Assembly: GCA_030435675.1 (NCBI GenBank)
Contig: CM059621.1
Span: 13,640,001-13,704,000, forward strand
From: Steinernema hermaphroditum
Taxonomy: Eukaryota > Nematoda > Chromadorea > Rhabditida > Steinernematidae
Direction: 5' to 3'
DNA: 64,000 nucleotides
Shown: positions 11,293 to 23,121 of the stretch, in pieces
How the letters are laid out: the number at the start of each line of letters is the position of its first letter
Numbering within the stretch: position 1 is the stretch's first letter
Translations under genes and position numbers: made by a program
The notes under the pieces: generated by a model
Told to the model about the DNA's origin: nothing
Databases searched by the model: none
Seen by the model: only the letters and a program-made list of their open reading frames with translations

Positions 11293-11832
11293 ATGGTTCC
11301 GAGCTGCACTGAAACGGTCGCTCCATCGTCTAACTTCTTCTTTAACAATGGCCCATCTTATAATCCTTTCCCTGACAAGAAGACATCTCCCACGTGGAAA
11401 TCGAACAAATCGCCGAATTTCGGAGGGGCGTATGTGCCTAACCACCTTAAGTCCATCAGAAAGCCTTTCCAACAGGGTTTCAAAAAGGGTCCTAGGGTCT
11501 CGCCTCAGGGCAAACCCAGCCTCGGAGCGTTTAGACAACCGCTGATCGGCGTTTCTCCTAAAGCGCTCAGTCCGAAGTCGCCAGAGGTCTCCTCAAACGC
11601 GGCAACTTTTGGAAAAGACGTCGACCTCAGAGATGTGATGGCTCGGGGTACGCTTTTCCAGAATGGTGCCACCAGGCCTGTGTGTGAAGGGATGACTATT
11701 AGGAGAGAGGATGAGCCGAAGAAGGTGTTTGAGCTCAACTTTGACATCGAAAAGGCGATCGTGTTAGCGTCTCAAGGTATCACTTATGCAAATGAACCTG
11801 AGTATTTCACGAAATACATGTCTAAGAACTAA
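11293..11832 (+). CDS. Single-exon protein of unknown family, copy 1
   Basis: The frame of 179 residues is uninterrupted and begins MVPSCTETVAPSSNFFF. The N-terminal half is Ser/Pro/Lys-rich and probably disordered (SPTWKSNKSPNF, KKGPRVSP, SPKALSPKSP). The C-terminal half looks more ordered, with DVDLRDVMARGTLFQNG and KKVFELNFDIEKAIVLAS. There is no signal peptide or membrane helix. I recognise no family. The inverted copy at 32680-33219 differs at only two residues that I can see, Q72H and A91T, so both frames appear maintained. A compact TATA promoter and lack of introns suggest a retrocopy origin or a strongly stage-specific gene; both are inferences. Confidence 0.6.
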   Translation: MVPSCTETVAPSSNFFFNNGPSYNPFPDKKTSPTWKSNKSPNFGGAYVPNHLKSIRKPFQQGFKKGPRVSPQGKPSLGAFRQPLIGVSPKALSPKSPEVSSNAATFGKDVDLRDVMARGTLFQNGATRPVCEGMTIRREDEPKKVFELNFDIEKAIVLASQGITYANEPEYFTKYMSKN

Positions 11833-12494
11833 TAATAAAAAAATAAATTAAAAATTTAGAAACTCGAAATGTCACCGGACTGTAACTACCGTATGTGATT
11901 GCCAAAACCTTAGATTTCAGAGCTAGCAGGACTTCCAGGTTCGAAAGACACTTAGAAGGAGCGATCATCTGCGAATCGATACACTTTGTGCTACTGGAGT
12001 ATTTTCGCCCATTTGGTCGTACGGTCGACCTGGAAGAGCACATCTTCCTCATATAAAGACTACTATGGAAGAGAAGAATGATAAGAAGGATAAGAACGAC
12101 TTGAGAGATAGTTCACACTTTTCCTGTCGTGTTGGCCGCTGTGGTGTCTTTGATCGTGCTAATTGACTCAGCGGTGGTCGTTTATCGGTAATCCTCTAAA
12201 GGAGAGGTCGACGAAGTGGTTAAGCGCGATTATCTCGCTGCGACATCAAGGCCATATGGTAATCTCGGTGACTAATTGCCCGTGGTGGTAACAGATTGCT
12301 CGAGACCAGATTAGTAATTCTCCCTGATTTTTGTTCAGAACATGTAATGAATATAAGTGTAACCTATACAAAAAATAAAGACATCCTTTGAAACAGATTT
12401 ATTAATTAATAAATGTAATTAATGTAAAGTAATTAATGATCTTCAGCGAACTCAACCCACTTTGAGTCTCTCTACTCAAGAGTGAAGTTTTCTA

Positions 12495-12710
12495 GTCTAC
12501 ACTTGATGGTCCCTCTTGGTGGCCATCCCTAGAACCCGTGAGGTGGCCTCCCTTCAGCAGTGACAAACTGCCCGTCGCCACTCTCTGTTAAGCTGAGAAC
12601 ATCACACTTCGTTCTATTCACCACAATCGCACTTCTTTGTTTATTCGAGTCAGAGCTGATTTGTCCATGTGCTGACTGTGCCCCGAACCGTTCAATGCGT
12701 TTCACACCTG
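12495..12710 (-). pseudogene. Duplicated 3'-terminal exon, left copy
   Basis: On the minus strand an acceptor-like CCAG near 12711 is followed by an open stretch encoding KRIERFGAQSAHGQISSD and ending EGRPPHGF then stop at 12529. The same block occurs inverted at 30156-30378 with few changes. The frame also runs further upstream (to about 12771) through a small duplicated ACCTGGGTACGTT motif. I see no 5' exons, so this is probably the tail of a gene copied without its body. Confidence 0.45.
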
Positions 12711-12984
12711 GGTACGTTCTTTGTTTCACCTGGGTACGTTTCTTTACGTTCTTTGAGGATTTGATGGCCATTGCCTTCAGTTAATGAATACTTTTCACAC
12801 TTTCATGGTGAAGGGATACGGTAGCTAATTTGTTGTTCACCCGAAGGTTCAGCTACGATCATTTAATTGGATTTGATGACTTCCATTTGTTTACCTTTTT
12901 CCTCCATTTGTGCACTTTTGGTCACTTAAAGTGCCGATCCTCCCTCCAAAAACAAGGAACAGTCCCTTTATGGCGCAACGCTTC

Positions 12985-13095
12985 CACCTCGCTTGTCACA
13001 AACGCAGAGAAACACCACTTAACGAGCAATAATCTGCGTGTTTGGCCGCGCTAATCCAATCAATCTCGATGGCATGTGTAACATGTCAATTGCAC
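12985..13095 (+). repeat. Conserved noncoding block, left copy
   Basis: About 110 bp containing CACAAACGCAGAGAAACACC and AACGAGCAATAATC recurs inverted at 26705-26815 with only scattered substitutions. No frame is shared. Its position continues the order of the larger inverted duplication. Confidence 0.7.
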
Positions 13096-13514
13096 ACAAA
13101 AGGGTCATTCATGCGTTCATTTCATAACTGCGGGAGGACGTCGATTGAGTGGCGAAGCTGAGAATGAAAAATTCGCCAAAAGCCATAATTGGAGTACGGT
13201 AGATGCGGCGATAAACACATGCGACAAGGGTGGCCAAAGGGGATTCTCGCTCCCACCGCAATCGCCCTGTCCATCGCTCTGATCGACCGTACTTGAAACT
13301 CCTATTTGAAACTTTTTGTGGATCGGTCGGAGCATTTCAACGCCACAAGAAGATGACCTTCTCAGACTTCCAAAAAACAGACTAGACACGTCTTGCAGAC
13401 AGTTTAAGAGGCGCCTGGAGTGACCGCTCGGGTAGTCAGCAGTTTACCACTTTCAGTGGAGTTCGTCTCGAGTGGTGGTGGTCGACGCTTCGCGAGCACC
13501 TCACTTGCAGCAAC

Positions 13515-15591
13515 ATGCACGTTAAGAGAAGCGGAGTAAGTGCCCCTTGGAGGATGAAGTGACGCGTCCTTTGCAGAAAAAGAACTCAAACACCGAAACA
13601 GCGGAGGAGTCGACGGCGAAAAGCTCGACCATGTCCATGACCATGTCGACATCGAAGGAAACGTTGGGGATGTCCGCTATGCATCCACCTACCAGCGAAG
13701 ATTGCGATGATGGCAACACTGTGAAGCGCGCCGTCTCCAATGAGTGAGTTTTCCTGTAAATATAGATGCGTTTTACAATCAATTTCAGTAAAATCGATCG
13801 GGCGAATCGAGGAGGCCGAAAGAATCAGGTAAAGGCGAAAACTCCGGGAGCTCCGAAGAAAAAGACGGCTACTTCTTCTACGGTATGAAAGCAAATCCAA
13901 ATTCAGAAAGTGAGCTGCTGTACATTTCAGAACAGTCGTACATCTGTCACGGCTCCCCAGTCATCCACAGTGTCGACCAAATCACAGACGCAAGAGGAGC
14001 CGAACACGTCGACGCTGAGTGGATCGTCCAGTTTGACGAAAGCGAATCGCTCCACTCAGAAGAAAGCCGGCCTTCACGGAAAAACTGTTCCCCGTGGAAA
14101 TGTGAGCCTCTCTACGATTTTGCTCGTAGCTGGACCCTTTGCAGGCGAAAGTGCCCTCGCGTCGACGCCGCGACGATCTGTCTGGAGAGCCGACGACTTC
14201 GCCCCCGACAACGAATTCGTCCAGCCTCTCGACGACGACGAAAGCTGCACAGACGAAGAAAAAACCCAAGAAACCACCCGCGCCGCGAACTCAGAACGTA
14301 CCGTCGCTTCGGAAGCGCATCACTCCAGCCGAACCGTCCGATTTGACGCAGATGTCGAGAAGTCTTCAATGTGTGAGTGCTCCAGTGGAGTATTCTAGAA
14401 AGTCCCCCCATTTAGACGTCCACTTCAACACAAGACGACTCGAACGACATCATCAGGTCAATGAGCACCGGTGGCCAGCTGAACTTTGGAGTGCAGAACT
14501 TTCCGCTGTTTGAAAGCAGACTCCGTGATTTCGTCGAATCGGTTTGTCATCTCATTAGTCTCATCCGAACGGTGCCTTTCAGTGTGCCGATTTGAGTGTG
14601 ACACAACTGAAAGCCGAATACGAGAACACACGGACTGTCATACCCCAGAAGGGCCAATTCAATCACTTCCGGATGCAGAAGAACGCTTCGAAGAATCGCT
14701 ACAGTGGTAGTTGTCTCTCCTAGAAAATCGGTGTCATCTTCAGTACATCCTTCAGATATCTTCTGTTTGGACGCCACTCGCGTTGTGCTCCGTTTCCCTC
14801 CGAATAGAGAAGATGACTACATCCATGCGAATTACGTTCAGGGAAAGAATCTCGAGAACAGTCTCATCCTGACGCAGGGTCCCCTCGTTAAAACGATTGG
14901 CGACTTCTGGCGCATGGTGTGGCAGGAGAAAACCTCGACTATCATCATGGTGTGTGACAACGTCGAAGATGAAAAGAAGAAGTGCGCTGAGTACCTTCCC
15001 GCATCTACGTAAGCACTTACGATTCTTTCCTAAACTACAAGACATTCCAGAAAGGAAAAATACACTGCTGCAGAGTTCGTGATCCAGAAGAAAAGTGAGA
15101 AAACGCACAAATTCAATTTGTTTGAAACGAAACTGATAGTACAGTACGGAAATAGGGAACGCCGCGAGGTGACGCACTGGAAGTGGCTCGGATGGCCGGA
15201 CCACAAGGTAGACTCCTCATCTGCGGTAATAATTCAGAAACGAGAAATCTTCCAGGTTCCCATGACTGACATCCAGATTCCATTCTGCCTTCTACAGTTC
15301 GCGCGTGCATCGCAGAGCGTCGTTGTGCACTGTTCCGCGGGTGTCGGCCGCTCCGGCACCCTTGTGGCAATGGAACTCTGCTTGATGGATCTCCTGAGAG
15401 GCGAAGAACTCAGCGTGTGCGACTGCGTCAAGTACCTCCGGTCGAAGCGAGCGCATGCTGTACAGACATTCGGGCAATACCTCTTCATCTACAGAGTGCT
15501 GATCAACCTCGCTGTCAGCTGCAATCTTGTGTCCAAGGCGCGCGTTCAGCCGTTCATCGAGACTTACGACAACGTGCTGAAGAGTCAGTGA
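13515..15591 (+). CDS. Non-receptor protein tyrosine phosphatase
   Basis: Ten exons (13515-13535, 13577-13743, 13789-13882, 13931-14101, 14145-14372, 14416-14541, 14583-14706, 14756-15008, 15051-15207, 15256-15591) give 558 residues in consistent phase. Residues 1 to about 240 are a basic Ser/Thr/Pro/Lys-rich, probably disordered region. The rest is a classical PTP domain: KNRY (Y309), DDYIHANYV, LTQGP, FWRMVWQ, the WPD loop (D445), the P-loop HCSAGVGRSGT (C473, R479) and the Q-loop QTFGQY. All catalytic residues are present, so it should dephosphorylate phosphotyrosine. No signal peptide or membrane helix is seen. CACTTGCAG just before the ATG may be a trans-splice acceptor. AATAAA follows at 15619-15624. 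Nematodes have many such lineage-expanded PTPs, so I give no symbol. Confidence 0.92.
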
Positions 15592-15783
15592 TAGCTCATT
15601 ATTGTGTTTAGATCCACTAATAAAGTGTTATTCGAAAAATAAGTCGTATAAGCGATTTTGGTGAACTAAAGATCGTCTCGCCAGTTCCTGCGAAATGCTA
15701 CCAAAAAGATCTTCCTGAAAGAAGATTCGACCATTGTCATTTTTTCAGGATATGCCCTGAATCTTGTATTCCAGCATTGCGGT

Positions 15784-16480
15784 ATGGCCGAAAAATTCAA
15801 CGGTATGAATGTGTACTGTATTTTGAGAAGACCAAAAGTGCAAAACTGTTAATTCCTTGTGTTCCGCCCTTCCTTCATCTCATGCGAATTGCGTTAGCCC
15901 TTCTCAGGCACTTGTGTGCCTCTCCCTCGTCGTACATCAATCTCAACGGCAACAGCTAATTGCTCTTGTTCTTCGCAGTTGACTCCGAAGGTCACCGCCG
16001 ACATCGTCGACACCTCTCCGATCGGTTTGAAATTCGATCCGACGGCGACGGAAACTCTTTCCAAACAGAGCGTCAAAACAAACAGTGAACTTCTCGAGTT
16101 GATCGACCGTTGCGTCACACATAAATATGGGAAAACATGGAACTTTAGTGCGGAGAGAAGATCGGTAAATCGAGAAGAAAATTGAGCGTTACGCAAAAGA
16201 AGTAAAACAAGGAAAAATGGCAGTTTAGACGACTAGCAGAAGTTTAGAACGCCATTCAGGAATTTCGACCGTAAGACTAAGTCTGAGAGTTAGACTTCCG
16301 TCTGTAATCTGCAAAACCATTTTGGAGAACATTCAATTATAAGACTGGTCGGTTTCTTTCGTTTTTCGACCGATCTCATAGTTGGAAGCGCTTGGAAATG
16401 ACTTCCCAGACGTACCCTTCCACTTGCAAGGAGAATGTTCGAGAAGGTTTTGCAAAGACTCTCTGGAGTCTACTGTCTAG
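15784..16480 (+). CDS. Small hypothetical protein downstream of the phosphatase
   Basis: Three exons (15784-15802, 15908-16164, 16382-16480) join in phase to 124 residues, starting MAEKFNGTCVPLPRRTS and ending FCKDSLESTV. Donors are GTATGA and GTAAAT; acceptors are TTCTCAG and CTCATAG. The central exon has strong coding character (VDTSPIGLKFDPTATETL). Skipping to a small 11-nt exon at 16260 would give a different C-terminus but is less plausible. No signal peptide, helix or known domain is visible. The gene lies 190 bp after the phosphatase in the same direction, so an operon is possible, though no spliced-leader evidence supports it. Confidence 0.5.
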
Positions 16481-16931
16481 GAAGTGTTGGTCTTCTTCTT
16501 CCTTTGACAGAAGACTATTCGAGTAGAGCGCAATGATTCCATCAGAATACGTGGACATTAAAGAGGCGAAGAGGTTCAATCAGGCAGAGGCGCGGCGCTG
16601 GATCATAGTGGAGCGAGCTCGGCTCGCGACGTATGGTGGCGAAGGGACAATCACCCGCGGATCGATCTGACACTTTCGGATTCAACTTCTAGGCCCCTCT
16701 GGCAGCACACTACTCACCCTACAGTAACCTTCAAGCAATCGATCTGCGTTTCATGACAATTCAAAGTGACGCATACTGTAAACTGCATAATTTTATTCGA
16801 TTTTATTCTTCACATAAGAATTTACCGTATATACAAATACTATCCGTTCATCGAGTCAACATATCAACAATCACATTTTGTCAAAACTCCACTGGAAACC
16901 CGTCGGCTAAAGCGTCTTCCCTTCTTCCCCC
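16481..16931. other. Intergenic between convergent genes
   Basis: This is the shared 3' region of the small plus-strand gene and the minus-strand ZIC gene. ATTAAA near 16555 could serve as the polyadenylation signal of the former. Nothing else is supported. Confidence 0.4.
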
Positions 16932-19900
16932 TCACTGGATCAAGTACTGCGAGTAGTCCGCATCCGTCTTCGGCAGGTAGTTGTGGAAGGAGGAGGGGAA
17001 GGGCACGAAGGGAGGCATCTGCGGCGGCGAGTTGAAGCTCTGCTCCATGGAGGGCGTCGACGCGTTGCCCGAGTCGGAGCTCTCGTCGTGGAGCAGGTCG
17101 GGACTCGCGGAGATCGACGTCACACCGCCGTTTTGGTGCACCTGAAGGCAGCAAAAAGTCATTAATCGTGAAGAAAGATGCGGTCGTTAGGGCGCACGCG
17201 ACCCCCGACAAAGGGGCGCACGCCACAAAAAACGACGCAAAAAGGCGGTACTGTAGGTGGGGGTGTCTGTGGAGGCAGACGAGGGCAAAAAGCGAATTAA
17301 TTAAGGTAGAACTGGAGTGGTTTCAAGGTGGACGAAGCGGAATTGGGTTAATTGGAAAAGGCTCTGGATTTGCATGAGTTGAGATAAGTCAAAAATGCGC
17401 CACTTGTTGGTATCAGTTGAGAAATTCAGGAATTATTGAATAAACCAAGGACAACATGGAATTAGGGGGAATCAAGTATGATCATTACGTTTATTGTGGT
17501 TGGCCAAAAGTGGTCGTTGTGGTCCACAGAGTATCAAAAATAATTTATTAAGAAACATGGAAGTAATTTGAGGCCCATATCCACAGTCCCATGTATCACA
17601 GTAATAAAATAAAAATAATGCGATTATGAGCCAAAATACGACCACTGTGAATTGAAATAACAAATGAAAGATGTCAAAGATCTAAGAAACATAGGAGTAA
17701 TTTGAAAAAAGTGGTGAATTGGAGCTCCAGATTTCAAATTTGAAGAGAGAACTGAACTGAAACTACTGGAACGACTAATAACTATGAGCCCCAAGTTCGG
17801 AATGTCAAAAATATGACCACTCTTTGTGTGAATCTTACTTATACCTTAATTAATCGGAGCATCGAATCTCCTTTCTGTAATTCAGACGGACCAATATATG
17901 GTGTGTGCAAAGGTCGTAAAATTCTTACAACCCATCCGAACACCAAAAATGAGATTTGTAATTTTCAGGTATTTCATAACAGTTCTATAAGGCGACTCAA
18001 AAGTAAAAAGCTGGTCCCACAGATCCCGGTTCTCCCAGGCGGCTTTCCCTGACCCCTTCCACCTCGTCCCGTTGCGCAACGGCCCACACATCCCGGCGAA
18101 TTCCCGCACTTGGGCACAAAGAGAGCACTCGAGCGCGTCTATCAGCGACCTCGATCGCCATCGACTCATCTCGTTCTGCTTCCCTGTCGGGATTATCCGC
18201 TCCTAATCCCCGACTTCTGGATGTCTGCCCAATCAGGCGACTTCACTCACCTTCAGGTGTTTCCTCAGCGACGACGGATGCGTGTAGGACTTGTCGCAGC
18301 CTTTATGTTTGCACACGTACGGCTTGGCGTTCGTATGCACGTGCATGTGCTTCTTTCTGTCGGAGGAGTTGGCGAACCGCCGGTCGCAGCCTTTTTCCGT
18401 GCACATGAACGGCTTGTCACCTGAAAAAAAAAACGTTCAAATGAGAGGGCCATCATTTCTGTGGATACATATTGCCTTTCCCAGCCCTGCTTGAATTCTC
18501 GCCTTTCAAGAAGTCAATTGTGCGCCGAAGGTGCGTCAAGGAAAGACGCGGAAAAGGACAACGCGAGATAATTAGGGCCACGACTGGGAACACAATGGAG
18601 AAACGATTTGTTCGAGCGAATTGCAATTATCGACTCGTATAATTATAGATCGACTTGAGTGTCCGTTTAGGCGACGCACACGAGAAAACGATCGATCGGG
18701 AGATTAGGTTTGAGATGAGGTGTGAAGGACGGGATTAAAGGGTACTGTAAGAGAGTAAAAGAGAGACAGTATTGAGGTGTCTAAATAGAAGAAAACACTC
18801 ATCGTCCAGCAAAATAGAGTTTATTATAACTTTAACTGTTCTTCTACAAAAGATAAAACACAATATGATTTAAGAAACGTGAAAAATGACCATGATGACC
18901 CCAAAACAGATCGATTAAAGAGCACGGCAGGGGAGTATAAGAGAGATTTTATTAAGGTGCTTATATAGTAAAAAACAGTCAACAGTCAGTGAGATGAATT
19001 TACATGAAAGGGAAGATGCGTAAAACATGCAAAAATAGAGTTAACCATGAATCCGTGCCTTAACTGTATTTCTATAAAAGATGAAAAGAGAATGATTTAA
19101 AAAAAAGCAAAAATGACCAAGAGACCAAGGCCACAAATTAGATTACTGCACTTTACAGTAATTTAGGTAAAGTCAAAAAGTGAAAGAAAAAGGCAAACAG
19201 ACACCAAAAATCGAAATTTCACTTTTGCATTTTAGCATAATGCCCAAAAGTAATCAAGCCCCTTCTACCCTATTGTCCCTTCCATGACCTAAATCAGAAA
19301 TTGGCCTCAATGTCTTCAAAAACTACAGTATCCTTGCTTCAAATCAGCACCCAATCTCTGCCCACCAAAATTAATTAATCGACCAATTAAATCGGTCGTT
19401 ATGCAAATTTCGAATCTTCTTCTTCCCACACCAACTGCGATTTCGCATCTCTCAATCTTTTGCCATCTGGATTTGAGCGCGCGACGATTGGAGATGACGA
19501 GGTGCTGACGTCACCGCCAGGGTACGGTAGCCGCGTGGCGGAGAGAGACAGATGGGGACGAGAAGAGGGTGGGGGCAGGTGTTTGCGACAATCCAATCGA
19601 GTTTTTGGCACCGTGTTATGATGATGTTACACGGCGCGGGATTAGAAGGATTATGTAAGTGACATTTAACACCTTGTGAAGGGTCGTCGGAGTCAGAGGA
19701 AGGGTCAGAAAGTTAGGAAAACAGCACAAAATGTGGTGATTGATTTAATGTAATTAAGGAAAGTCTTAAATGGATTTTGAAGGCACAAGGGATTTCCAAA
19801 AATTTGGAATGGTTTCTTATGGTGAGTGATGTAGTGTAACTAAGATGTTGATGAGGAAGTTGATTTAATTGATTTCGATGCTCAAAAGGGCGCGGGCAAA

Positions 19901-22365
19901 AATTTGAAAAATCAAATATTTTTTTATTCTTATTTTCTTAAAGGGGTTTTGAAGTCGGAGGAGATTGGAAAAAATTTGGAATGGTATCTTATAATTACCC
20001 CTACCGCATGAAGCCATCAATCTGGTTATCTAACCGCACTTGTTTCGACCACTTCCAAGCCCTTATTAGCACCGCCATATGCTCCCTTCCGCGGCGTGCT
20101 AAACGGCAGCATCTAAGCAAACAGCGTCGCTCGTTCGCACATCTCCCCACTCCCCAATCAACTCCAACAAGGTCATCCACACTTCCTAGAATGCCCATGT
20201 TCGCTGTTTGTCGAATTTGCACCTCAGCCGAAAGAGGACTGCGCGCTTTGAGGGGGGAAGTTTTGCACCTTTCGGTCTCTTTGGATCTTGAGGGAGTGCC
20301 AAAGGTGAAGAAGAAGGCGTTCTCAAAAAAAGCAATCTCTTTGGATCTGCTTGGACTGCGTTTAAAAAATGAACATCTAGAATGGAAGGTTTTGATCCTC
20401 TGGTCTAAACAGAGGGCGATTTGAACAGTCACCCTCAAAGACTCTCAAACCCACGCGCAAGCGCCTAAACAACCTTAAGACACTCTAATCCCTCCTCGAA
20501 AAGCGATAAATCGACGGCGCCGTTAACCGCGAAGTTACGGTCACCTATGTGCATTATTATGCAAATGCGCGCACGCATTAAGGTCAGCCGAGGCGCGACA
20601 TCGCAAATCAAATCGAGGAACTTGTTTTCGCTTAGGCATGCAAATGAGTCGATTAGGATCACTCACCAGAATGCGTGCGTTGGTGGATCTTGAGGTTCTC
20701 GCTCCGCGCGAAACTCTTCTTGCACTGCTCGCAGTGGAACGGCTTCTCCGTGGTGTGCACGCGGATGTGGTTGATGAGCTTGTAGCGTGCCTTGAAGGCC
20801 CGGTGCTCCCGCTTGCACTCTTTCCACTGGCACACGTGCAGGGCCAGTTCTTGGCCGCCGACGTGGTCGTTGGTCACGTGGTCTGCGAGGTCTTTCACCG
20901 AGTAGAAGCTGCGGCCGCAGATCATTCCGTGACCGTTCTGAAAGTAGTGGTTATGTGTTGCAATTTTCAAAAATTAAGACATTTTTGACTCTATCTGTGA
21001 GCGATGTGCAAAATTAGTGTAAAGTTCAGAATTATAGAGTTTCTTACTATCATTAGAGTATGTACTGGACACGAACAAACAGCTGTATCGTAAACCTCAA
21101 TGACTCATATCTGACTGGCCAATATTGGGATGCTCCAAATTTACATGATGTTCAAATATGATGCTTCCCTATGATAGTTAGATACTGTTTCCGTTCCGAA
21201 AACTATACGGTAAAGCATAGCTGTCTTGATGGATCATGGATCTGATAAAATTTGGAAAGTTATCACAATAATAATAATAATTTTTAAATGAAGATTTTCC
21301 GAGTCAAAAATTCTTTGTTAGATGCCATGTGATAGACAAAAATGTCTAAAAAAGGACTCTAATTGGGTACGCATCGAGGAGTATGAAATAATCTCAGAGA
21401 TGCCGTCAAAGAAGTTTGTCTTCAATGGATTTGTCTTTGTACTCAAAAATGTGATCGCTTTAATTTCAAGTCCACGGTAGTTCATTAAAAAATTGGGTTA
21501 TGGAAAGGCGATTGAACTAGAGAACAAAAGACGAGCGCGAAGTCCAAAAATAGCGTATAAAATCACTACTTTACTGATCACATAGTTTCAATTTTCGGGT
21601 AACTTGAGCTTGAGCTGAACTGTTCAAAAGCTAAAACCCAACTGAATTATCATTCTACTAGTGAGTGTCATCATGAAATAACCACAAGAGAGAAAATTTT
21701 CACTCATATTCCAAAATAGATTCTGCTCCACTGCTCGATGAGTCATCTTTTCACAAATGAGCACTTCACTCAGAACGCCCAAATAAAGCCAATAAAACAT
21801 TCCGCACCAAATCAATTCGAGAAACGCGAACTAATACTCACCATAACCCAGGCACAGAGGGGCACTTCGGAATCTTTGAAGGCTCCTGGCGCGACTGCGC
21901 ACTGCGCGGCAGTTGCCGGGTGGGGGAACCCGTAGGGAAGGGTGTACGGTCGCATTCCGTAGCCGAAGTGGTTCTGCTGGTGGGCCTTGAGAACGTCGTC
22001 GGTGGATGGCGCCCCTCCGAAGTAGAGATCGGCTGAAGGGGCCGCCGTCGGATAAGCTCCTACAATGAGACATTGCCTAACGAGGCCACTTAGACCGGCT
22101 GACCTGTGGGGAAAGGCATCTGAGGGGCATGGTGAGCGCCGGCGGCGTAGTAGTTCTCCAGCTGGCTACTGTAGTCGACAGGCGCCGTCGGCGGGGGCAC
22201 GAGGTCCTGTGGCGGAAACATCGGGTACGGGTGGTGCCCGGGCGGCATGTGGGCGCTGATCATATTAGGCAATGAGTTGTTAAGAGGCTCGTAAAAAGGC
22301 TCCTGAGTGGAAGCGAGCCAGAAGAAGTCGGTGGACAGAGGGAGAGGTATCGGCAGGACCACCAA
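16932..22365 (-). CDS. ref-2: ZIC-family zinc-finger transcription factor (REF-2-like)
   Basis: Five exons (22104-22365, 21842-22059, 20667-20937, 18251-18420, 16932-17141) give 376 residues in phase. Five C2H2 fingers are in ZIC order: an atypical first finger with wide C157-C167 spacing, then 196-221 (CQWKEC), 229-249 ([17 protein letters not shown]), 257-279 ([19 protein letters not shown]) and 287-309 ([19 protein letters not shown]). TGEKP-type linkers and the [14 protein letters not shown] signature are diagnostic. The N-terminus is Pro/His/Tyr-rich and the C-terminus Ser/Pro-rich. C. elegans REF-2 is its single ZIC protein and acts in epidermal and neuronal fate. The start is uncertain: CTTCCACTCAG at about 22303-22313 could be a trans-splice acceptor, which would move initiation to the ATG at 22263 (342 residues). 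Introns 2-4 are 0.9-2.2 kb. Confidence 0.93.
18738..19130 (+). repeat. Diverged tandem duplication in ref-2 intron 3
   Basis: The segment at about 18738-18905 matches about 18927-19130 with substitutions and indels. Shared landmarks in order are AGTATAAGAGAGA-like sequence, GGTG(T/C)CTAAATAG-like, AAATAGAGTT, TTAACTGT(T/A), AAAAGAT(A/G)AAA and AAAAATGACCA. The intron is otherwise AT-rich with no ORF of interest. Confidence 0.6.
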
Positions 22366-22720
22366 CCGAAAATCTCTCTACGGGAGGCAACAATAAACAA
22401 ATCCCACCGTGTCGGAGGGGCGCGGCCGCCGCGCGGGGCGGGGCGCTCTCCGATTGGCGCACGCACGCCTAATCGCCGAAGCGTCGCCGCAGAATTTTGG
22501 AATTCGGAGTCGCCGCAGGGCACCGCGGGGGACAATACGCCCGAAACGGCGGCGCTGAATAGGTAATGACATTAGAACGGCCGCGCTTTGAGGAAGCCGA
22601 CAGTCGCGAGAGCGTGCAGGTGCCGCTCTGGATCCCTATTAGGCGTGCGCCTTCCTCCTCTCTGACCACCGTCTTCTCATTTGCATCTCTATGGACAGCG
22701 GAGCCGTCATCGGAAGGGTA
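22366..22720 (-). promoter_or_regulatory. GC-rich promoter-proximal region of ref-2
   Basis: About 350 bp directly upstream of the first exon is strongly GC/CpG-rich (for example GGCCGCCGCGCGGGGCGG near 22420) in contrast to AT-rich flanks. The open frames on both strands are composition artefacts. Promoter function is inferred from position. Confidence 0.4.
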
Positions 22721-23121
22721 AATTCAGTTCTGTTTATTGGGTAATGTCCAAGTAGATACAAGTAGTCAAAGGCGTGAAGTTGCAAAAATTCAAAACATTA
22801 AATGCAGATAACGTAGATCTTAATTTTATAGAATGCTCGATATACTGATGAAATTCAGAAATTCTCAGTTTTGAACAGACGAAAAGATGAACAACCATTT
22901 CTGCAAGGATAACCATAAACGATTTAGATGCTTTAGTGTCGAAAAATCAGCAACTATCGCAAAATCCGTTGCATTCTCGTAAGAAAAAAGGCTTGACGAA
23001 CTCAAAGCGCTTCGATGAACTTGTTTTTTCATCCCTTCAAGTTATCAGAAACAATTAGAAGTGTGAATTAAGAGCTAATTAGATTTGCTTCTACCGCATC
23101 GGAAATGTACGAAGGAAGTGC

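Larger units (their letters stand above)
10920..12260 (+). repeat. Left arm of the large inverted duplication
   Basis: This is the reverse complement of about 32268-33600. The 179-residue gene and its TATA region are nearly identical in the two arms. The outer end (GAACTCTGATCAGATCA) and the region downstream of the gene have diverged with small indels. Homology ends near CATATGG at about 12258 and resumes at 12495. Confidence 0.85.

Noticed and set aside
16376..16579. Minus-strand frame that looked protein-like
   Set aside because: Overlaps the third exon of the plus-strand 124-residue gene, which joins in phase with two other exons.
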